A DNA stretch of 64,000 nucleotides from Nymphaea colorata (GCF_008831285.2 NC_045147.1:7782334-7846333); one strand, 5' to 3'. Shown: positions 1 to 11,186, counted from the first letter of the stretch. Notes: generated by a model from the letters alone, not told the origin. Numbers and translations are program-made.

Positions 1-534
1 TGGATCAGATATGTCTGGAGGGGACATCTTACCATTAACGTAGCCACTTTTTGATCGCCCACTAAGAAAAAGTTTTGCTTCTTTGGCCCATCCTAGATAA
101 TTGGATCCGTTTACATGAGTCATGGTGATCTTCAAGGTGTTATTCTGATCAGCAGTCGCCTTCTTTACACCGTCACTTGAGTTGCTGCCTTGATCTCCAT
201 AGATCACAAATAATGATCATATTAAGTTGAGCCAAAAACAGAGAATGCACAGAAAACACAACAACAAGATTTACATGGTTCCGCTTAGATGCCTACATCC
301 ACGGTAGAAAGAGGAGAAGCTTTGTATTATTTTCACACACTCGTTGGTGAGTACAACTGCTCTTTAAATAAGATTTCAATGCAACGGTTAGAGAGACAAG
401 GAAGGCAAATTGGGGTCTTTCTAAAAATTAGGTTTTCTTAGATGGTTCCAACGTTCTCCTCATATATTTCCTTAGAAGGCTCCAACGTTCTCCTCAACGG
501 TCTCCTCCTTGATCTCTCTCAATCTTGCACGACA
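1..534 (-). mobile_element. Ty1/copia element, 5' end, cut by window edge
   Basis: Read on the minus strand, 1-198 is open for about 65 residues running off the window and carries the copia Gag N-terminal signature 'VNGSNYLGWAKEAKLFL' (the usual form is LNGxNYxxWxxAxxxFL). Upstream of it lies an LTR-like stretch ending at 534 in ...GCACGACA, so the element begins TGTCGTGC on the minus strand. No clear start codon opens the Gag frame, because the upstream in-frame triplet is a stop. The element therefore looks decayed, or its start is altered. It abuts the remains of another copia LTR at 535, which suggests insertion into that LTR. The family call is good; the inner LTR boundary is uncertain. 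Confidence 0.6.
224..534 (-). repeat. Probable 5' LTR of the minus-strand copia element
   Basis: The stretch lies between the Gag-like frame and the junction at 534, and its right end has the CA terminus expected for an LTR. It contains an internal direct repeat of the motif TCCAACGTTCTCCTCA (about 448-464 and 480-496). I saw no good tRNA-Met primer-binding site at its inner edge, so the left boundary is a guess. Confidence 0.4.
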
Positions 535-594
535 GTTTCTACCGAACCTCTATAAAACAAAATTTTTAATTTCTATTTTTAGCATGCTTTGACA

Positions 595-606
595 TGGTAT
601 CAAAGC
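595..606 (+). other. Primer-binding site, initiator tRNA-Met type
   Basis: TGGTATCAAAGC follows directly after the LTR end ...GACA and matches 11 of 12 bases of the usual plant copia site TGGTATCAGAGC. It fixes the LTR/internal boundary at 594/595 and the orientation as plus. Confidence 0.8.
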
Positions 607-712
607 ACTTTTCCATAAGGATTTGTTATTGGGCCTTGTGTGCTCTTGTTTCCCTTCCCTTATTTCTTTCACCACCAATTTATCTTTGTCTCTCGTGGTG
701 ACTATTGGAGAT

Positions 713-1015
713 ATGGCATCTTCAAGATCATCGTCATTCAATGGATCTTCTCAAGGTGCTACATCTCTGTCCAACCTCTTGCTGATGGCTCCTGTGCCAA
801 CAAGTCTTCAACACTTTCTAGCAGTGAAGCTCACGTCTGACAATTACATGTTGTGGGAGAGTCAGTTGCTCCCTTTAGTTATATCATATAATCTAAAAGG
901 GTTTATCGATGGAACAAAAAAATGCCCACCTGAAATCATCACCTGTGAGGGTAAGGATATCGACAATCCTACGCACAATGAATGGCTTCGTTTGGATCAG
1001 TTACTGTTAGGATAG
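713..1015 (+). pseudogene. Copia Gag N-terminal fragment
   Basis: A 100-residue open frame starts at the ATG at 713. It has a Ser-rich N-terminus followed by the Gag (UBN2/DUF4219-like) motif 'LTSDNYMLWESQLLPLV' and 'LKGFIDGTKKCPPE', typical of plant copia Gag. Full-length Gag is several hundred residues, and this one stops at 1015 just before the deletion joint. I chose the ATG at 713 because the Gag-like reading begins with 'MASSRSS'; upstream in-frame codons belong to the leader. Confidence 0.7.
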
Positions 1016-1044
1016 TTCATCTCCTCTTAATCACAGCTCTTTAG

Positions 1045-1389
1045 AGATCTGTTGAGGCTGAATATCAAGTTGTTGCTAATGCTATGACAGAACTAGTTTG
1101 GGTCCAATATCTACTTCAAAAACTACACATTTCTTTTCCATCTATACCCATACTTTGGTGCGACAATATCAGCACAACCTACATGACAGCTCACCTGTTT
1201 TCAACAGTCGCAACAAACATATCGAACTTGAGGTCCATTTGGTTTGCAATCGCATTTTCAAAAATCAATTGGTGGCACAACACATTCCTTCATCTCATCA
1301 ACTAGCCGACATTCTCACTAAGCAACTCCCTTCCAATAGGTTTGACACTCTTTGCTTCAAACTCAACGTCCTACCTAGAATGTTGAGTT
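1045..1389 (+). pseudogene. Copia RNase H C-terminal fragment
   Basis: From 1045 the reading 'RSVEAEYQVVANAMTELVWV' corresponds to the conserved RSSAEAEYRA end of copia RNase H. It continues with 'WCDNISTTYM' (usual CDNxSA). A one-base frame change near 1210 leads into 'KHIELEVHLVCNRI' and 'HQLADILTKQLP', the standard copia tail. The conserved catalytic part upstream is missing. The frame change and the fusion to Gag show that it is dead. Confidence 0.8.
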
Positions 1390-1412
1390 TGGGGGGGTGG
1401 GGGGGGGGGGGA

Positions 1413-1764
1413 TGTTAAGACATTGCAGGAAAAAGGGTCAACAACTAAGCAATGGACCGTTGAAGCAAAAGAAGAAAACACCATCAGCAAAGACAATACA
1501 GATGGAAGCTGTCAAAAATACAATCAAAGGAGATCCAAACAAAAGAAGAAGGAAGCTCTCAATGTCTACAATGTACAAACAAAAGAAAGAGAATATAATT
1601 TCCATTGTTTCAATCATGTACCCATTGCAGCTGTACACAAATAAATTCTAGTGAAACCTCAACACATCTTATGAAGAGCTGTGATTGAGAGAAGAGGATG
1701 TAGGTTTCTACCGAACCTCTATAAACGAAAATTTCTAATTTCTGTTTTTAGCCATGCTTTGACA
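1413..1764 (+). repeat. 3' LTR of the internally deleted copia element
   Basis: It starts TGTTAAGACA just after the G-rich polypurine tract (1390-1411) and ends ...CTTTGACA, the same end as the 5' LTR remnant at 594. Its length is 352 bp. The 5-bp target duplication cannot be tested because the 5' LTR start is lost. Confidence 0.7.
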
Positions 1765-2652
1765 GTGTGGTCCTCTTTATTGTCCTTCAGTGTTGTTTTT
1801 ATACAAAGTTTTCTATATGCAATTGTATGATTAGTGCTTCTAATTAGATTTTCTTGAACTATATAAATTTTTGTTTATGCTTGAATCTTGTGAGCAGTCA
1901 TATAAATGGCAATGGTCAATATTTTTTCCCCAAGAAATCAACAAACAGTGGAATGGGATCCTGGACATTAAAGTCCTTTATCAACCAAACACAACTGGAA
2001 TGAGGATCCAAATTCCTATTCAGTTGCTTCCAGAATTAAAATCATGAGATCAAAATCCCAGGATTTTAATCATGTTGCTGGCAAAGCAAACAATACCTAA
2101 GAGAGTTTAGATCAAACTTGAACTTTCTTTCCACATGACACATCCATAATGGGGGATGAAGGAGATGCACATGTTGGGTAGTTATGACGTTCCTTTTTCC
2201 TTCCACCTGCTAATTATTTCTTTTTCTTCCTTTAAATTGGTTGATGAAGCTATGGAATTGACATTTCAGCAAAGAATATTTTCAATACCAAGTGCTGGTC
2301 AACACATTAATCTTTAATAAAAGTGGGACTGGTTCTCCCCACCCACGCTAAATACTTAATTTTTTTTTTTCATCCAGAAACAAAGATTTCACTCCAGTGA
2401 AAACACATTTACCAGGTCCATCTACATAATAGGATTCCTTGCTTGCATCTGTGATCTTATCACAGATCACATGTTGACTTGTTGGAAGTTAGTTCATGAA
2501 GAGCTGTAGAACTAATTTTCATGGCCAAATTTGCAGGTGACTAACTTCTCTCAAGGAGGACGTTTCAAATATGAAGATACCAAAGCTTCTAAAACAAAAA
2601 CTGAGCATGATCCACAACCAAAATATAGATCGAGCATGTGAGAACACTGTTC
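1765..2652. other. Intergenic, AT-rich, nothing recognised
   Basis: Both strands are closed by stops. I see no transposon ends, RNA gene or conserved protein motif. Confidence 0.5.
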
Positions 2653-3027
2653 CTAAATTCCACCAGATCTGTTTATTAGATGGACTTGTTCAGGACTACA
2701 ACCACGAAACTGATTTGTAATAAAACAAAATTCACTTATAACTAATTTAGACAGAGGTCTTCCTACATCCAGAATAGGGAACCTAGAGCAGATTAAATAG
2801 ATTAGCCAAAGAATAGCATACGATGAAAACATTTTAATTGTAGAAAGTGTGAAACATTCCTTATTAGAAGACTCCCCATATTTAACTTTCCTGCCTTTCT
2901 TATTATGCCATTCAATGTCATCGTCACTTGTTTCACCATCACCAACAGTTTCAATATCACTTTCACTTGTCTCCCACTCATGATCATGCCCTTCATCACC
3001 ATAAGAGGGCGTTTGAATGCCTGTCAC
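2653..3027 (-). other. Unrecognised 124-codon open frame, acidic N-terminus
   Basis: The N-terminal ~60 residues are strongly acidic and polar ('ETSESDIETVGDGETSDDD'), followed by a basic patch ('HNKKGRKVKY'). The rest reads like non-coding translation. The acidic/basic pattern resembles a low-complexity linker of a nuclear or transposon protein, but I recognise no domain. It may be an exon remnant or chance. Confidence 0.2.
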
Positions 3028-3117
3028 AAAGAATGACAGGAGTGTTCTATTTAGCTGAATCTGTCACAAAGGTCAGACATGGAACACGAGTAACAGACGT
3101 GACTCCTGGACAGGTGG

Positions 3118-3125
3118 TATAAAAA
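3118..3125 (+). promoter_or_regulatory. Candidate TATA box
   Basis: TATAAAAA lies about 30 bases before the first ATG of the open stretch at 3149, followed by a pyrimidine-rich leader-like sequence. The spacing suits a plant core promoter. It is a short motif in AT-rich DNA, so it is weak evidence alone. Confidence 0.3.
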
Positions 3126-3148
3126 CGAGGAGTGTTCTGTGGTGTTCC

Positions 3149-3435
3149 GTGGTTTACCATGGTACAGGTCATCACAGAACGCCTCTCTTTCTCTCGGGGT
3201 GTTCTCTCTTTCGACTCAACAACTCCCTCTCTTTCGCTTCTTCTCCTGCGAAAGCAAACTCCAGCAATGTCGATCTTCCGGCGATGATCTCTAGCAAGAC
3301 CGACATTCCGGTGACAGACTCCAGCAAAGCCTTGCCCTATTCAAATTGTTCTAAGAATTCAGCCAGGGATTTGGGGCTGGTTGTCGCGTCCACTGCAAAT
3401 CTCAATCCAACAGATCCGGTGACCTTTCTCATGTA
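3149..3435 (+). other. Candidate first exon, function unknown
   Basis: An open frame of 95 codons rich in Ser, Leu and Arg lies in DNA clearly richer in GC than its surroundings. It sits just downstream of a TATA box. Around 3435 the sequence CTCAT/GTAAGG offers a good plant splice donor. Two imperfect ~26-bp repeats (CTCCAGCAATGTCGATCTTC and a variant 50 bp on) encode similar peptides. No homologue comes to mind. It could be the 5' exon of a gene ending at 5423, or a captured fragment. Confidence 0.25.
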
Positions 3436-4919
3436 AGGATTTGTTCCCATCTCTCTCTCTCTCTCTTTTGGGTTCTCCTCCCATCCATTCTAGGTAACAA
3501 CAAGATTTGGGTTTTTTTCTCATCGCATCGACTGCAAATTGCTCTCTTGCAGTCGATGGTTGACTTTTTGTTTCTGTAGACTACAGAAATGGCATCGTGT
3601 GTTGTATGCTTTCTCTCTCTTTCTTTCTCATAAAAGTCTCTGGTTTGTACTTGTCATGGTGCACAGAAAATGATTGACAAAATACCTCAACTATATGGAT
3701 GACTTTGTTCTCATCTTCTCGTTCATGTCTTTTTTTTCCCCCTCTTGTTGAGCTCAAAGAGGAATGCCGAAATTCCCCAAAGAGAGTAATCAAGTCATTT
3801 GACCAAAGAGCATCGTGTATACTTCAATGTGAGAATAAGTCTGAGCTGATTCTTTTGGAGTATACATGGTGTCTCTTATGGCATAATTATGTTGTGCTAT
3901 TCATTGCTAATCTTGGAAAATGAAAAAAAATTCTTACGAATCACATTATCTGCTTCATATTGTCTAGTGTTTATGAAAGCATTAATCCAAATGCTGGCAT
4001 TAAGATACCATGTAATGCTGAAAGTGTTCATGAAGGCATTAATCTAAATGCTAGCATTAATCTGTACAAGAAACTAGTTGAGTGGCTTGTGGAATATTGA
4101 GAATCATCATCAGTAAAAATAGTGTTTAATTATCTTATGCTTGTCTTTTTTTAGTTTATTTAAAGTCAAGGAATATGGCAAATTTGTTGTACCTTGGTGT
4201 CAAATGCAAGTTAGCTAGTCTCATGCCCAATATTCTTAAATTTAATTGTTATCCTTGGCCGTTATTAATCAGTGTCACTATCCACGTACCATGGCTGCAG
4301 CTTCGAGAGTTTGCTTCTTAGGCTGCACTTCATCTTTACTTGATCATTACATGTGGGTGGTCTGTTTTTTCAGGAAAACTCGTGTTATTGCACTCTATTT
4401 ATTTTTTTACTGATGTTGCAAAAAATTCAGAAGAACTTCATGTGGAATCATTGTTCTAGACATAAAAAATATGTTTTAGTAACTTGGTGTTGTTTCCTGT
4501 TTAGTAAGCATTTTAAATAGAATTGTTTATGAAATTAAATATATGTGTGTATCTAGTGAAAATAACATCAGAGGCATCAAAAAATTAAATTTGTCACCCT
4601 TGAGTCTACTATCTCTTTTCCACTTTTATTGTCTGCCATTTGCTCTTACCAGTAGAGAAAAAAACATTACAGAAAATAGCTGAAAATAGTTATATTTTGT
4701 TAAAAAATAGCTTTTAGATAAAAACTAATTGTTCATAATTAGATATAGATAGTTTTATAGTATGGACTGTTTTGTATCATTGTTTGGGTTCTACAGAGAT
4801 AAAGTTTGAAATTAATTTATGCCTTTGTTTTTAATTCATTTTTTATAATTTAAAGTGGAATTTAATAGAAAATAATTATATTTTATTAAAAATAATTTTA
4901 AATGAAATTAGCTCTAAAT
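3436..4919. other. AT-rich, intron-like sequence
   Basis: There is no long open frame on either strand, and the T-rich composition resembles plant introns. If 3149-3435 is an exon, this would be intron. No exon inside it can be supported. Confidence 0.3.
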
Positions 4920-5850
4920 ATTTATCAATGCGAACTGTTTTAAAGAGAGAAAGTGCATGTTTACTTGAATGCTTGTGATGGTTGTGCCTTTCTCATGGTA
5001 GTTTGATAGTTTAAATTATTAATTCTTGAAACTTATTATTTATAGTATTTAATTACTTACTTTTATGATCATTTTAGATTTTAGCCATCCGTGATATTGG
5101 GTTGCATATTTGATTTCACACAAGAAAGAACACGTGAGCTAGTCTAGGCTTGAGTTAGCTGGCATTAATTGATTTAGACAACTTTTGTCAAAACACTGGT
5201 TTGCATTTTGTGTTAGCAATCAAATAGCACACATGTACACGTGCCTACACAGAAAGTGTCTTGTTTTTCTGAACATGCAATATTGTATAGTTACCATTTC
5301 ACTTGCTAACGTGTTGTGCAGCTGAATACCATTGTTTGCATCTCACAACCTACTCGAGGGGGAAATGAAGCGGTGGCAAAGAGATTGAAGGCCGCACACA
5401 TCGAGGTGCAATTGAAAATGTAGGTCTACTGTCTTCAAATGACCGCCACATTTAGATTTAAGCTTCTCTCTTGTTTTATTTGTTTATGCTTTTAGAGTGT
5501 AAGTGTAAGCAATGGTGCAACACCATTAAACATTTTGGAATCACGTAGAACTCTAATTGCACAATAGAACTGTTCATTTGAGTGTTGGAACCCCATATTT
5601 TATCTTATTTTCACTTAAAGCTGACAGATTGTGATAATTTAAATTTCAATAGCTGTCCCTAGGGTCCAGACTCACTACTTGTAAAGTTCAGAATTATAAC
5701 TAGTGTATGGTTTCAAAAAGTGCTACTATGAATTGTTCGTAATATTTAATTTTATATGTGTGAAAATGACTTTCAATTACATTGTGAATTTATATTTATA
5801 TCCAAAACTGCACCAATGACCTGAAAGATGGAACTACCACTGTTTTGAAA
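4920..5850 (+). repeat. Dispersed duplicated block, copy 1 (pairs with 55030-56080)
   Basis: This block aligns in order and in the same orientation with 55030-56080. Shared stretches include AGAGAGAAAGTGCATGTTT, TTTCACACAAGAAAGAACA, AACGTGTTGTG and the closing coding-like segment. By eye identity is about 70-80 per cent with many small gaps, so the duplication is old. The longest conserved feature is a terminal exon-like segment (5322-5423). Confidence 0.65.
5322..5423 (+). pseudogene. Terminal exon-like segment, unknown protein
   Basis: After a splice acceptor (GTTGTGCAG) there are 33 sense codons and a stop. The end reads 'GNEAVAKRLKAAHIEVQ'. The copy at 55526-55630 reads 'SRATARRLKAAHVGEENDA', so 'A-RLKAAH' is kept while the surrounding non-coding sequence has drifted. 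That suggests past coding selection or an element-encoded protein. I do not recognise the family, and whether it is still used is unknown. Confidence 0.35.
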
Positions 5851-6077
5851 ATTAGAAAATCTAGCAATGATGCACTAACAAGTTTTTCTTTTGCAAAACT
5901 CCCATATCCTTAAAAAGTAGGCTGCACTTTGCAAGACCCATCAAGAAAAATGAAGTGAATCAACTGAAACAGGAAGAAGCATACACATCAAGGACAAGTT
6001 CTTGCATCCAAAGAATGAGAAGAAGATTGATGCCTAATTACAAAAGTTTACCACTACTCCACCAATTGTACAACCAC

Positions 6078-6118
<41 letters not shown>

Positions 6119-7689
6119 ATGAAGGGCAACTGCTGTATAGCTGTGACTACAACAGCTCTGACACTAGTGCCGTTTCTGATGGGAGAGGGAAGAGAATGAA
6201 GGGAAACAAAAAAGGCCAAGAAAGTGACAGGACCTCTCACACTTAGTTGACTTTGACTGTTGAGGGCTCAAGTATGGAAACAAAAGGACCAAAAGAGGAA
6301 TAATATTTGGCATTTTCCTTGCAATGCTCCATGTTGGCAGTGCATATCTCCCCTCATTCCCTCGTGAGACTGATTTTTGTGCACCGCCGCTTCACGAAAA
6401 CAGAGTGCATGTGAGTTGATCCGGGGATATAAAATCTCTCTTCCACTTCTTATGTTTAAATGTCCTTTTTGTGCCTTTTTCTTTACAAAAGTTTGTATTG
6501 AAATATCTTCTTTTACTATAAGGTAGTTGCAAACAATTGATTGCCATCTCATATTGCATATGTTTTACCTTGGCAAGAAGAATTGACTTTGATCATATTT
6601 TTAAAATCTACCTTTCTGGATTGGTGAAGAAATCTATCGACTGCCTTGGTCGTGAGTCGGACTCAATATTTGTAAAACGAAAAACAGAGTTTGAGAAAAT
6701 ATCAAACTATCTACTCATCTTTGTATTTAACAAACACAATGATAAAAAGCCATGAAGGAAAAAAGAATACAACATCACTAGAAGTCACTGAAGAAATTGA
6801 TAGAAAGATGACACTGCAAGAGCCACCAAGAAACATGAGGCCTTAAGAAGCAACAAGCAGATCTTTATGTCATTGTGTTTTTGTTTCAAATCCTACGCAA
6901 TATATTTATAATGTCATACTATTATTATGAATTCAAAACTTCATCTCAGTGGGTAAACATTCAAACAATAGAAGGAGCATTTCCACCTGTTGACAAACTG
7001 TCTTGGACACAATAAAAGAATGCTACTGTTTGAACATTCAAGTCTATTGTTTGGTACATCACACATTTTGCAACCACATCACACATCTTGTAACTAAGTT
7101 GTATTACAGATTAGTTTTTGTCTAAAAATGATGAAATATTAGCATAAAAACTAAACCACACACCCGTTTTCTCCTTTGAACTAATGAAACAACTCCATCA
7201 CATAATGCAATTGCTCAACTTCTTTGCGTTAAATCACCTATATTTTGGGTTTCTTCAAATTGCATCATGTCTTAAATCTCCTCTTTGTTTGACGTTCGCC
7301 TAATTTCCTTTTGTAGTCTAGTCTAAACTAATCCCACTAGTAATCTAATCACCCTTCTTTCATGTTCTAGCTCAAAATATGCTCTATTACATGTTAAATA
7401 AAAAACATTGATTCATTGAATTTCAATATTGCAGATATCTTGGTGGCAATGCCATTGTCATCATCTAATAGCAGTGAAAAGATCTCAAACGTGTAAGGTG
7501 AATATAATGAAGAGAACAACTACATGATTGACATTAATTCTCATGAAATTTTTGTGATCAATAATATTTCGATATGAATGCACAAATGGCACACTTGGAA
7601 GCACCATCGTTCTAAGCAATGAGAGAGATGAACGAGATATACCATCTATTTCCAGTTGTTAGAATGATGCAAGTACTGCATTGGTAATA
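5851..7689. other. Intergenic, AT-rich
   Basis: Apart from a GA microsatellite I find no gene or element here. Short open frames around 6034-6755 show no recognisable motif. Confidence 0.5.
6081..6116. repeat. (AG)n microsatellite, 36 bp
   Basis: Uninterrupted AG dinucleotide run. Confidence 0.95.
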
Positions 7690-8117
7690 TTGCTTAAATA
7701 GAATGAATGTGGTTCAATAATGAGGATGACGTATAAGTTTTACAGTTCTTATTCTTTGGAACATAGACCAGTGTAAGAAAGTTCACTTTAGACAAAAAAT
7801 CATAAGACCTTGTTGTGAGAAGGTCACTTGTTCCAAACAAGGTTAGAAGAATTTTAGTGGGAACACAAACACAACAAAAAATATGAATAGAACAAGAAGT
7901 AGTTGTCCAATGAAAATGGTATTAAGTAAACTTTCCAATGGAAAATAACTTATATTTGTACATAATCAAAACAATCCTTTAGTACCTCCTCACATGACTC
8001 ATATATTGAGATTGCATCATAAAGGAACATCTTCACATCCTATAATAAATGAACTGGTTGGCATTGCTGACCTTCCACCAAGGAAGATAAACAAATACTT
8101 TGTAATGGCAGATGATA

Positions 8118-8676
8118 GTTGTGATAATGTGCCTCTCACACCTACAAATTATAGAAAATATTTGAGGAGAAACAAGACAGAGACAACGAAAATGGAGAAA
8201 AAAGTGCATTGGTCGATTACTTGGAAATAAAGTCAAGTAAGGGAAATGGTTTCTATATGTGATGCAATTAGAGGAAGATTGATGTACTACAAAATATGTT
8301 TTGTGCATACTTATAGTCAAGGGCAGATTACAAATGGTTCAATGGTACTCTTGTTGTTGACACAACTACAAGGTTAATGCCCATAAGTAGCCATTTACCC
8401 AGTTTGTAAGCATAAATTGTCACTCATAAACTTGCAGTTTTGGTGATTTGTTTATGTATGACCAGACTATGAAGACCTTTAAATGGTTTGTTTAAAGTTT
8501 TTTAGAGGCACCATGAATGTGGCACTACAAGGATTTCTACTTTGAGTTGTGCAGAATTTAGATGTGTTACAGTTATTATGCATTTCCCTAATGCATTATA
8601 TGAAGCACGTTATAGCTGGTTACCCTTTTATAATGCGGCAAGTACTTGCATTTGTCCACGTGCCCTCTTTAACAAT
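8118..8676 (+). repeat. ~558-bp tandem duplication, unit 1
   Basis: The unit begins GTTGTGATAATGTGCC and ends near CCCTCTTTAAC (8673), directly followed by unit 2. It covers part of the FAR1-like relic. The two units differ by only a handful of bases and one 1-base indel (GGAAATAAAG versus GGAAATAAG), so the duplication is recent compared with the decay of the coding sequence. Confidence 0.9.
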
Positions 8677-9235
8677 GTTGTGATAATGTGCCTCTCACAC
8701 CTACAAATTATAGAAAATATTTGAGGAGAAACAAGACAGAGACCACGAAAATGGAGAAAAAAGTGCATTGGTCGATTACTTGGAAATAAGTCAAGTAAGG
8801 GAAATGGTTTCTATATGTGATGCAATTAGAGGAAGAATGATGTACTACAAAATATGTTTTGTTCATACTTATAGTCAAGGGCAGATTACAAATGGTTCAA
8901 TGGTACTCTTGTTTTTGACACAACTACAAGGTTAATACCCATAAGTAGCCATTTACCCAGTTTGTAAGCATAAATTGTCACTCATAAAGTTGCAGTTTTG
9001 GTGATTTGTTTATGTATGACCAGACTATGAAGACCTTTAAATGGTTTGTTTAAAGTTTTTTAGAGGCACCATGAATGTGGCACTACAAGGATTTCTACTT
9101 TGAGTTGTGCAGAATTTAGATGTGTTACAGTTATTATGCATTTCCCTAATGCATTATATGAAGCGCGTTATAGCTGGTTACCCTTTCATAATGCGGGAAG
9201 TACTTGCATTTGTCCACGTGCCCTCTTTAACTTTA
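8677..9235 (+). repeat. ~558-bp tandem duplication, unit 2
   Basis: Head-to-tail copy of 8118-8676. After its end the sequence departs (TTTATTTTGC instead of AATGTTG), which defines the right edge near 9231-9235. Confidence 0.9.
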
Positions 9236-9236
9236 T

Positions 9237-11110
9237 TTTGCATTACAGAGAACCCTTATAAATCCCATCCTCCCACAGATCTTCCCCAAAATTTTGGCTG
9301 TTATTTCATGAAGCTCCACTATTAGTTTGTTGTTGCTCCAACCCATTGTTGTTATGTTTGCCAGCCAGCCATTGAGCCTCTATTTACCTTCTTTGTGTTT
9401 GCTGATTGTTGTATGCATTTCTGACCGCTGGCTTGTAATAGTCTCTATTGCTTTTTTTCTTTCAACTTCTTCATTTGACATTCCATTCCAGTGGCTCGAC
9501 CAGTAACCAATGGCGAAAACTAAAAAATCCATGGTTTCCCGGTAGAACCCCATTTCGACCAAGTTGCAGAACCTCCAAAAAGAAGCGGTTTTTTGCACAG
9601 CTTGCTCATAGGAACCTAGGAAGGCAACAACGGATGATGGGGAGCCTTGCTTGTTCATATCCTTACCTTCCATCTGTTTCATGCATTTATTTATTCCTTT
9701 TTCTTCTGTTATTCTATAGCATGAAGGGGATAAGGGAGAAGAACTTGAGTTTTATATTCTCCTTCTCCCTCTTCTTCTCTTTATGACTCTTTTACTTTCT
9801 CTCCTTGCGAAAAGGGAAGGAAAGGGCAGCCATAAGGGGTGAAAAGGCAAAATGTATCAAGGTTTTAATTCTTCTTCTATTCCATCAGCTATCCTGATAA
9901 AAAGCTTGTCAATTTCATGATTTCTAGCTTAGGTAACTTTGTTTGTTTCTCTCTTGCACTCTCATTGAATGAATCTGCGAGTACTTTTTAATAACTTTAC
10001 CACTTCATTTTGTGTTTTATTTTTCGACCTTTGTTTTGTCTTTTCATGATTTTTATTTTTCTTTCCTGGGATCATGCTTCATAATGTCACTTGTGTAAAT
10101 GCGTAATTTGAGATTTTTTTCAATATTTTGTATTTATGGATGTTCTTTAAGACTTGATGATTCATGTTTGATGTTTTCTGACTTTTTCTTTTTTCATTTC
10201 TAGGTCTGAATTTGGCCTCCCATGTTGGTCTATATCTCTTGTTCACACATTGTTGCAAGGGGGCTGGCCCAAGTGGCTTATGCCATCATGGCAAAAAAAA
10301 AACGTCATTATGTTGGCCCTTCAATAACTGGTAAATGATGAGCTACCAAATCTCCATTCTGGTTGCTTCAACGAAGCTCATTTTTCTTTTTCCATTTTCT
10401 CATGTTGGGGTACTGATTCATGAGGCATTGGTAATTTTTGTCTAGGAACTGTTTGTGGATGCAATCCTAGATAACTGTTCTCACATATCCATTCACAATC
10501 TATACGTTTCTACTAATTTCATAAGCCTATGTTAGTACAATTATTTTCTAAGGCAACTTTGAAAACACAACCAGCATTTTTCCCCTAGTGCAATATTTTT
10601 ATTTTTTCATTTTTTGCCAAAAATAAATGTTAGATTAATTATTAGATGATTTTATGCTGGCCAATATATTGAGATGTATGTTTTGACCATGCTGATATCA
10701 GAATGGTTTACGATAAGAAGACATTATATATTTTTTAAAATTACCATAGGGAAAACCAAGTCCTCCAGCGTCATAGGGTAGTCATAGAAAAACAAAAACT
10801 TTGTCAAAGAAAAAAAAAAACCTTACATCCCTTTTATATCTAAGAGGTTCTCTAGAAAAGGGCATTATTTAAGGCAACAAGATAATAACATGTGAGACAT
10901 AACAATATTAGTACTAGCTAAGATGTGTCTTTCATTGAGACATGCATGTTTCCATTTTGCCAGACCTACCATACTAGGATTACATGGTCAATGCATGGCA
11001 TTGGTGATGCCTCATTGTTCAAGGTGATCCAGTTGTCATGTTATTATTATTATTATTTTTTTTTATCACAAGAAAAAGTTGTTGTTGATGTTGTTAATGT
11101 TCCATGTATT
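9237..11110. other. Intergenic, nothing recognised
   Basis: It is T-rich with short open frames of ~100 codons (9380-9786) on both strands that show no family motif. No element ends were found. Confidence 0.45.
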
Positions 11111-11125
11111 GAATGTGCAATTAAT

Positions 11126-11186
11126 ATGAGATATTGTTAGTGATATAGTTATTCTTGATTTATGGTGAATTAATTTAGCAATTTAA
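11126..11186 (+). repeat. First ~60 bp of the split copia 5' LTR
   Basis: TGAGATATTGTTAGTGATAT and GAATTAATTTAG match the start of the 3' LTR at 24139 (TGAGTTATTGTGTGAATTAG, AAATTAATTTAG). The part of the LTR missing here reappears at 17341. Even the bases just before it (AATTAATA) match those before the 3' LTR, so the exact LTR start may be some bases to the left. Confidence 0.65.

Larger units (their letters stand above)
535..1764 (+). mobile_element. Internally deleted Ty1/copia element
   Basis: In order there is a 60-bp remnant of the 5' LTR (535-594), a primer-binding site (595-606), a Gag start (713-1015), the C-terminal RNase H end (1045-1389), a G-rich polypurine tract (1390-1411) and a 3' LTR (1413-1764). 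Protease, integrase and reverse transcriptase are missing, so Gag is joined almost directly to RNase H. The 535-594 remnant matches the last ~62 bases of the 3' LTR with only a few differences. The missing 5' part of that LTR is where the minus-strand copia element lies. This copy cannot move by itself. Confidence 0.75.
7690..9236 (+). pseudogene. Decayed FAR1-related (FRS, MULE-type) coding region
   Basis: FAR1/FRS proteins are Mutator-transposase-derived. Pieces appear in order but in shifting frames. Near 7705, 'YKFYSSYSL' and 'TKNHKTLL' fit the FAR1 DNA-binding domain. At 7994-8130, 'MTHILRLHHKGTSSHPIINE' and 'VGIADLPPRKINKYF' fit the linker. Near 8265-8385, 'VLQNMFCAYLxSRADYKWF' and 'VVDTTTR' fit the start of the MULE transposase core (usual FWADxxSRADYxxFGDVVxFDTTYRTN). 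Then 'KTFKWFV' and 'SFLEAP' match FAR1 'ETFxWLxxxFLEAM'. Numerous stops and frame changes make it a pseudogene. The 3' half has been duplicated in tandem. Confidence 0.75.
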
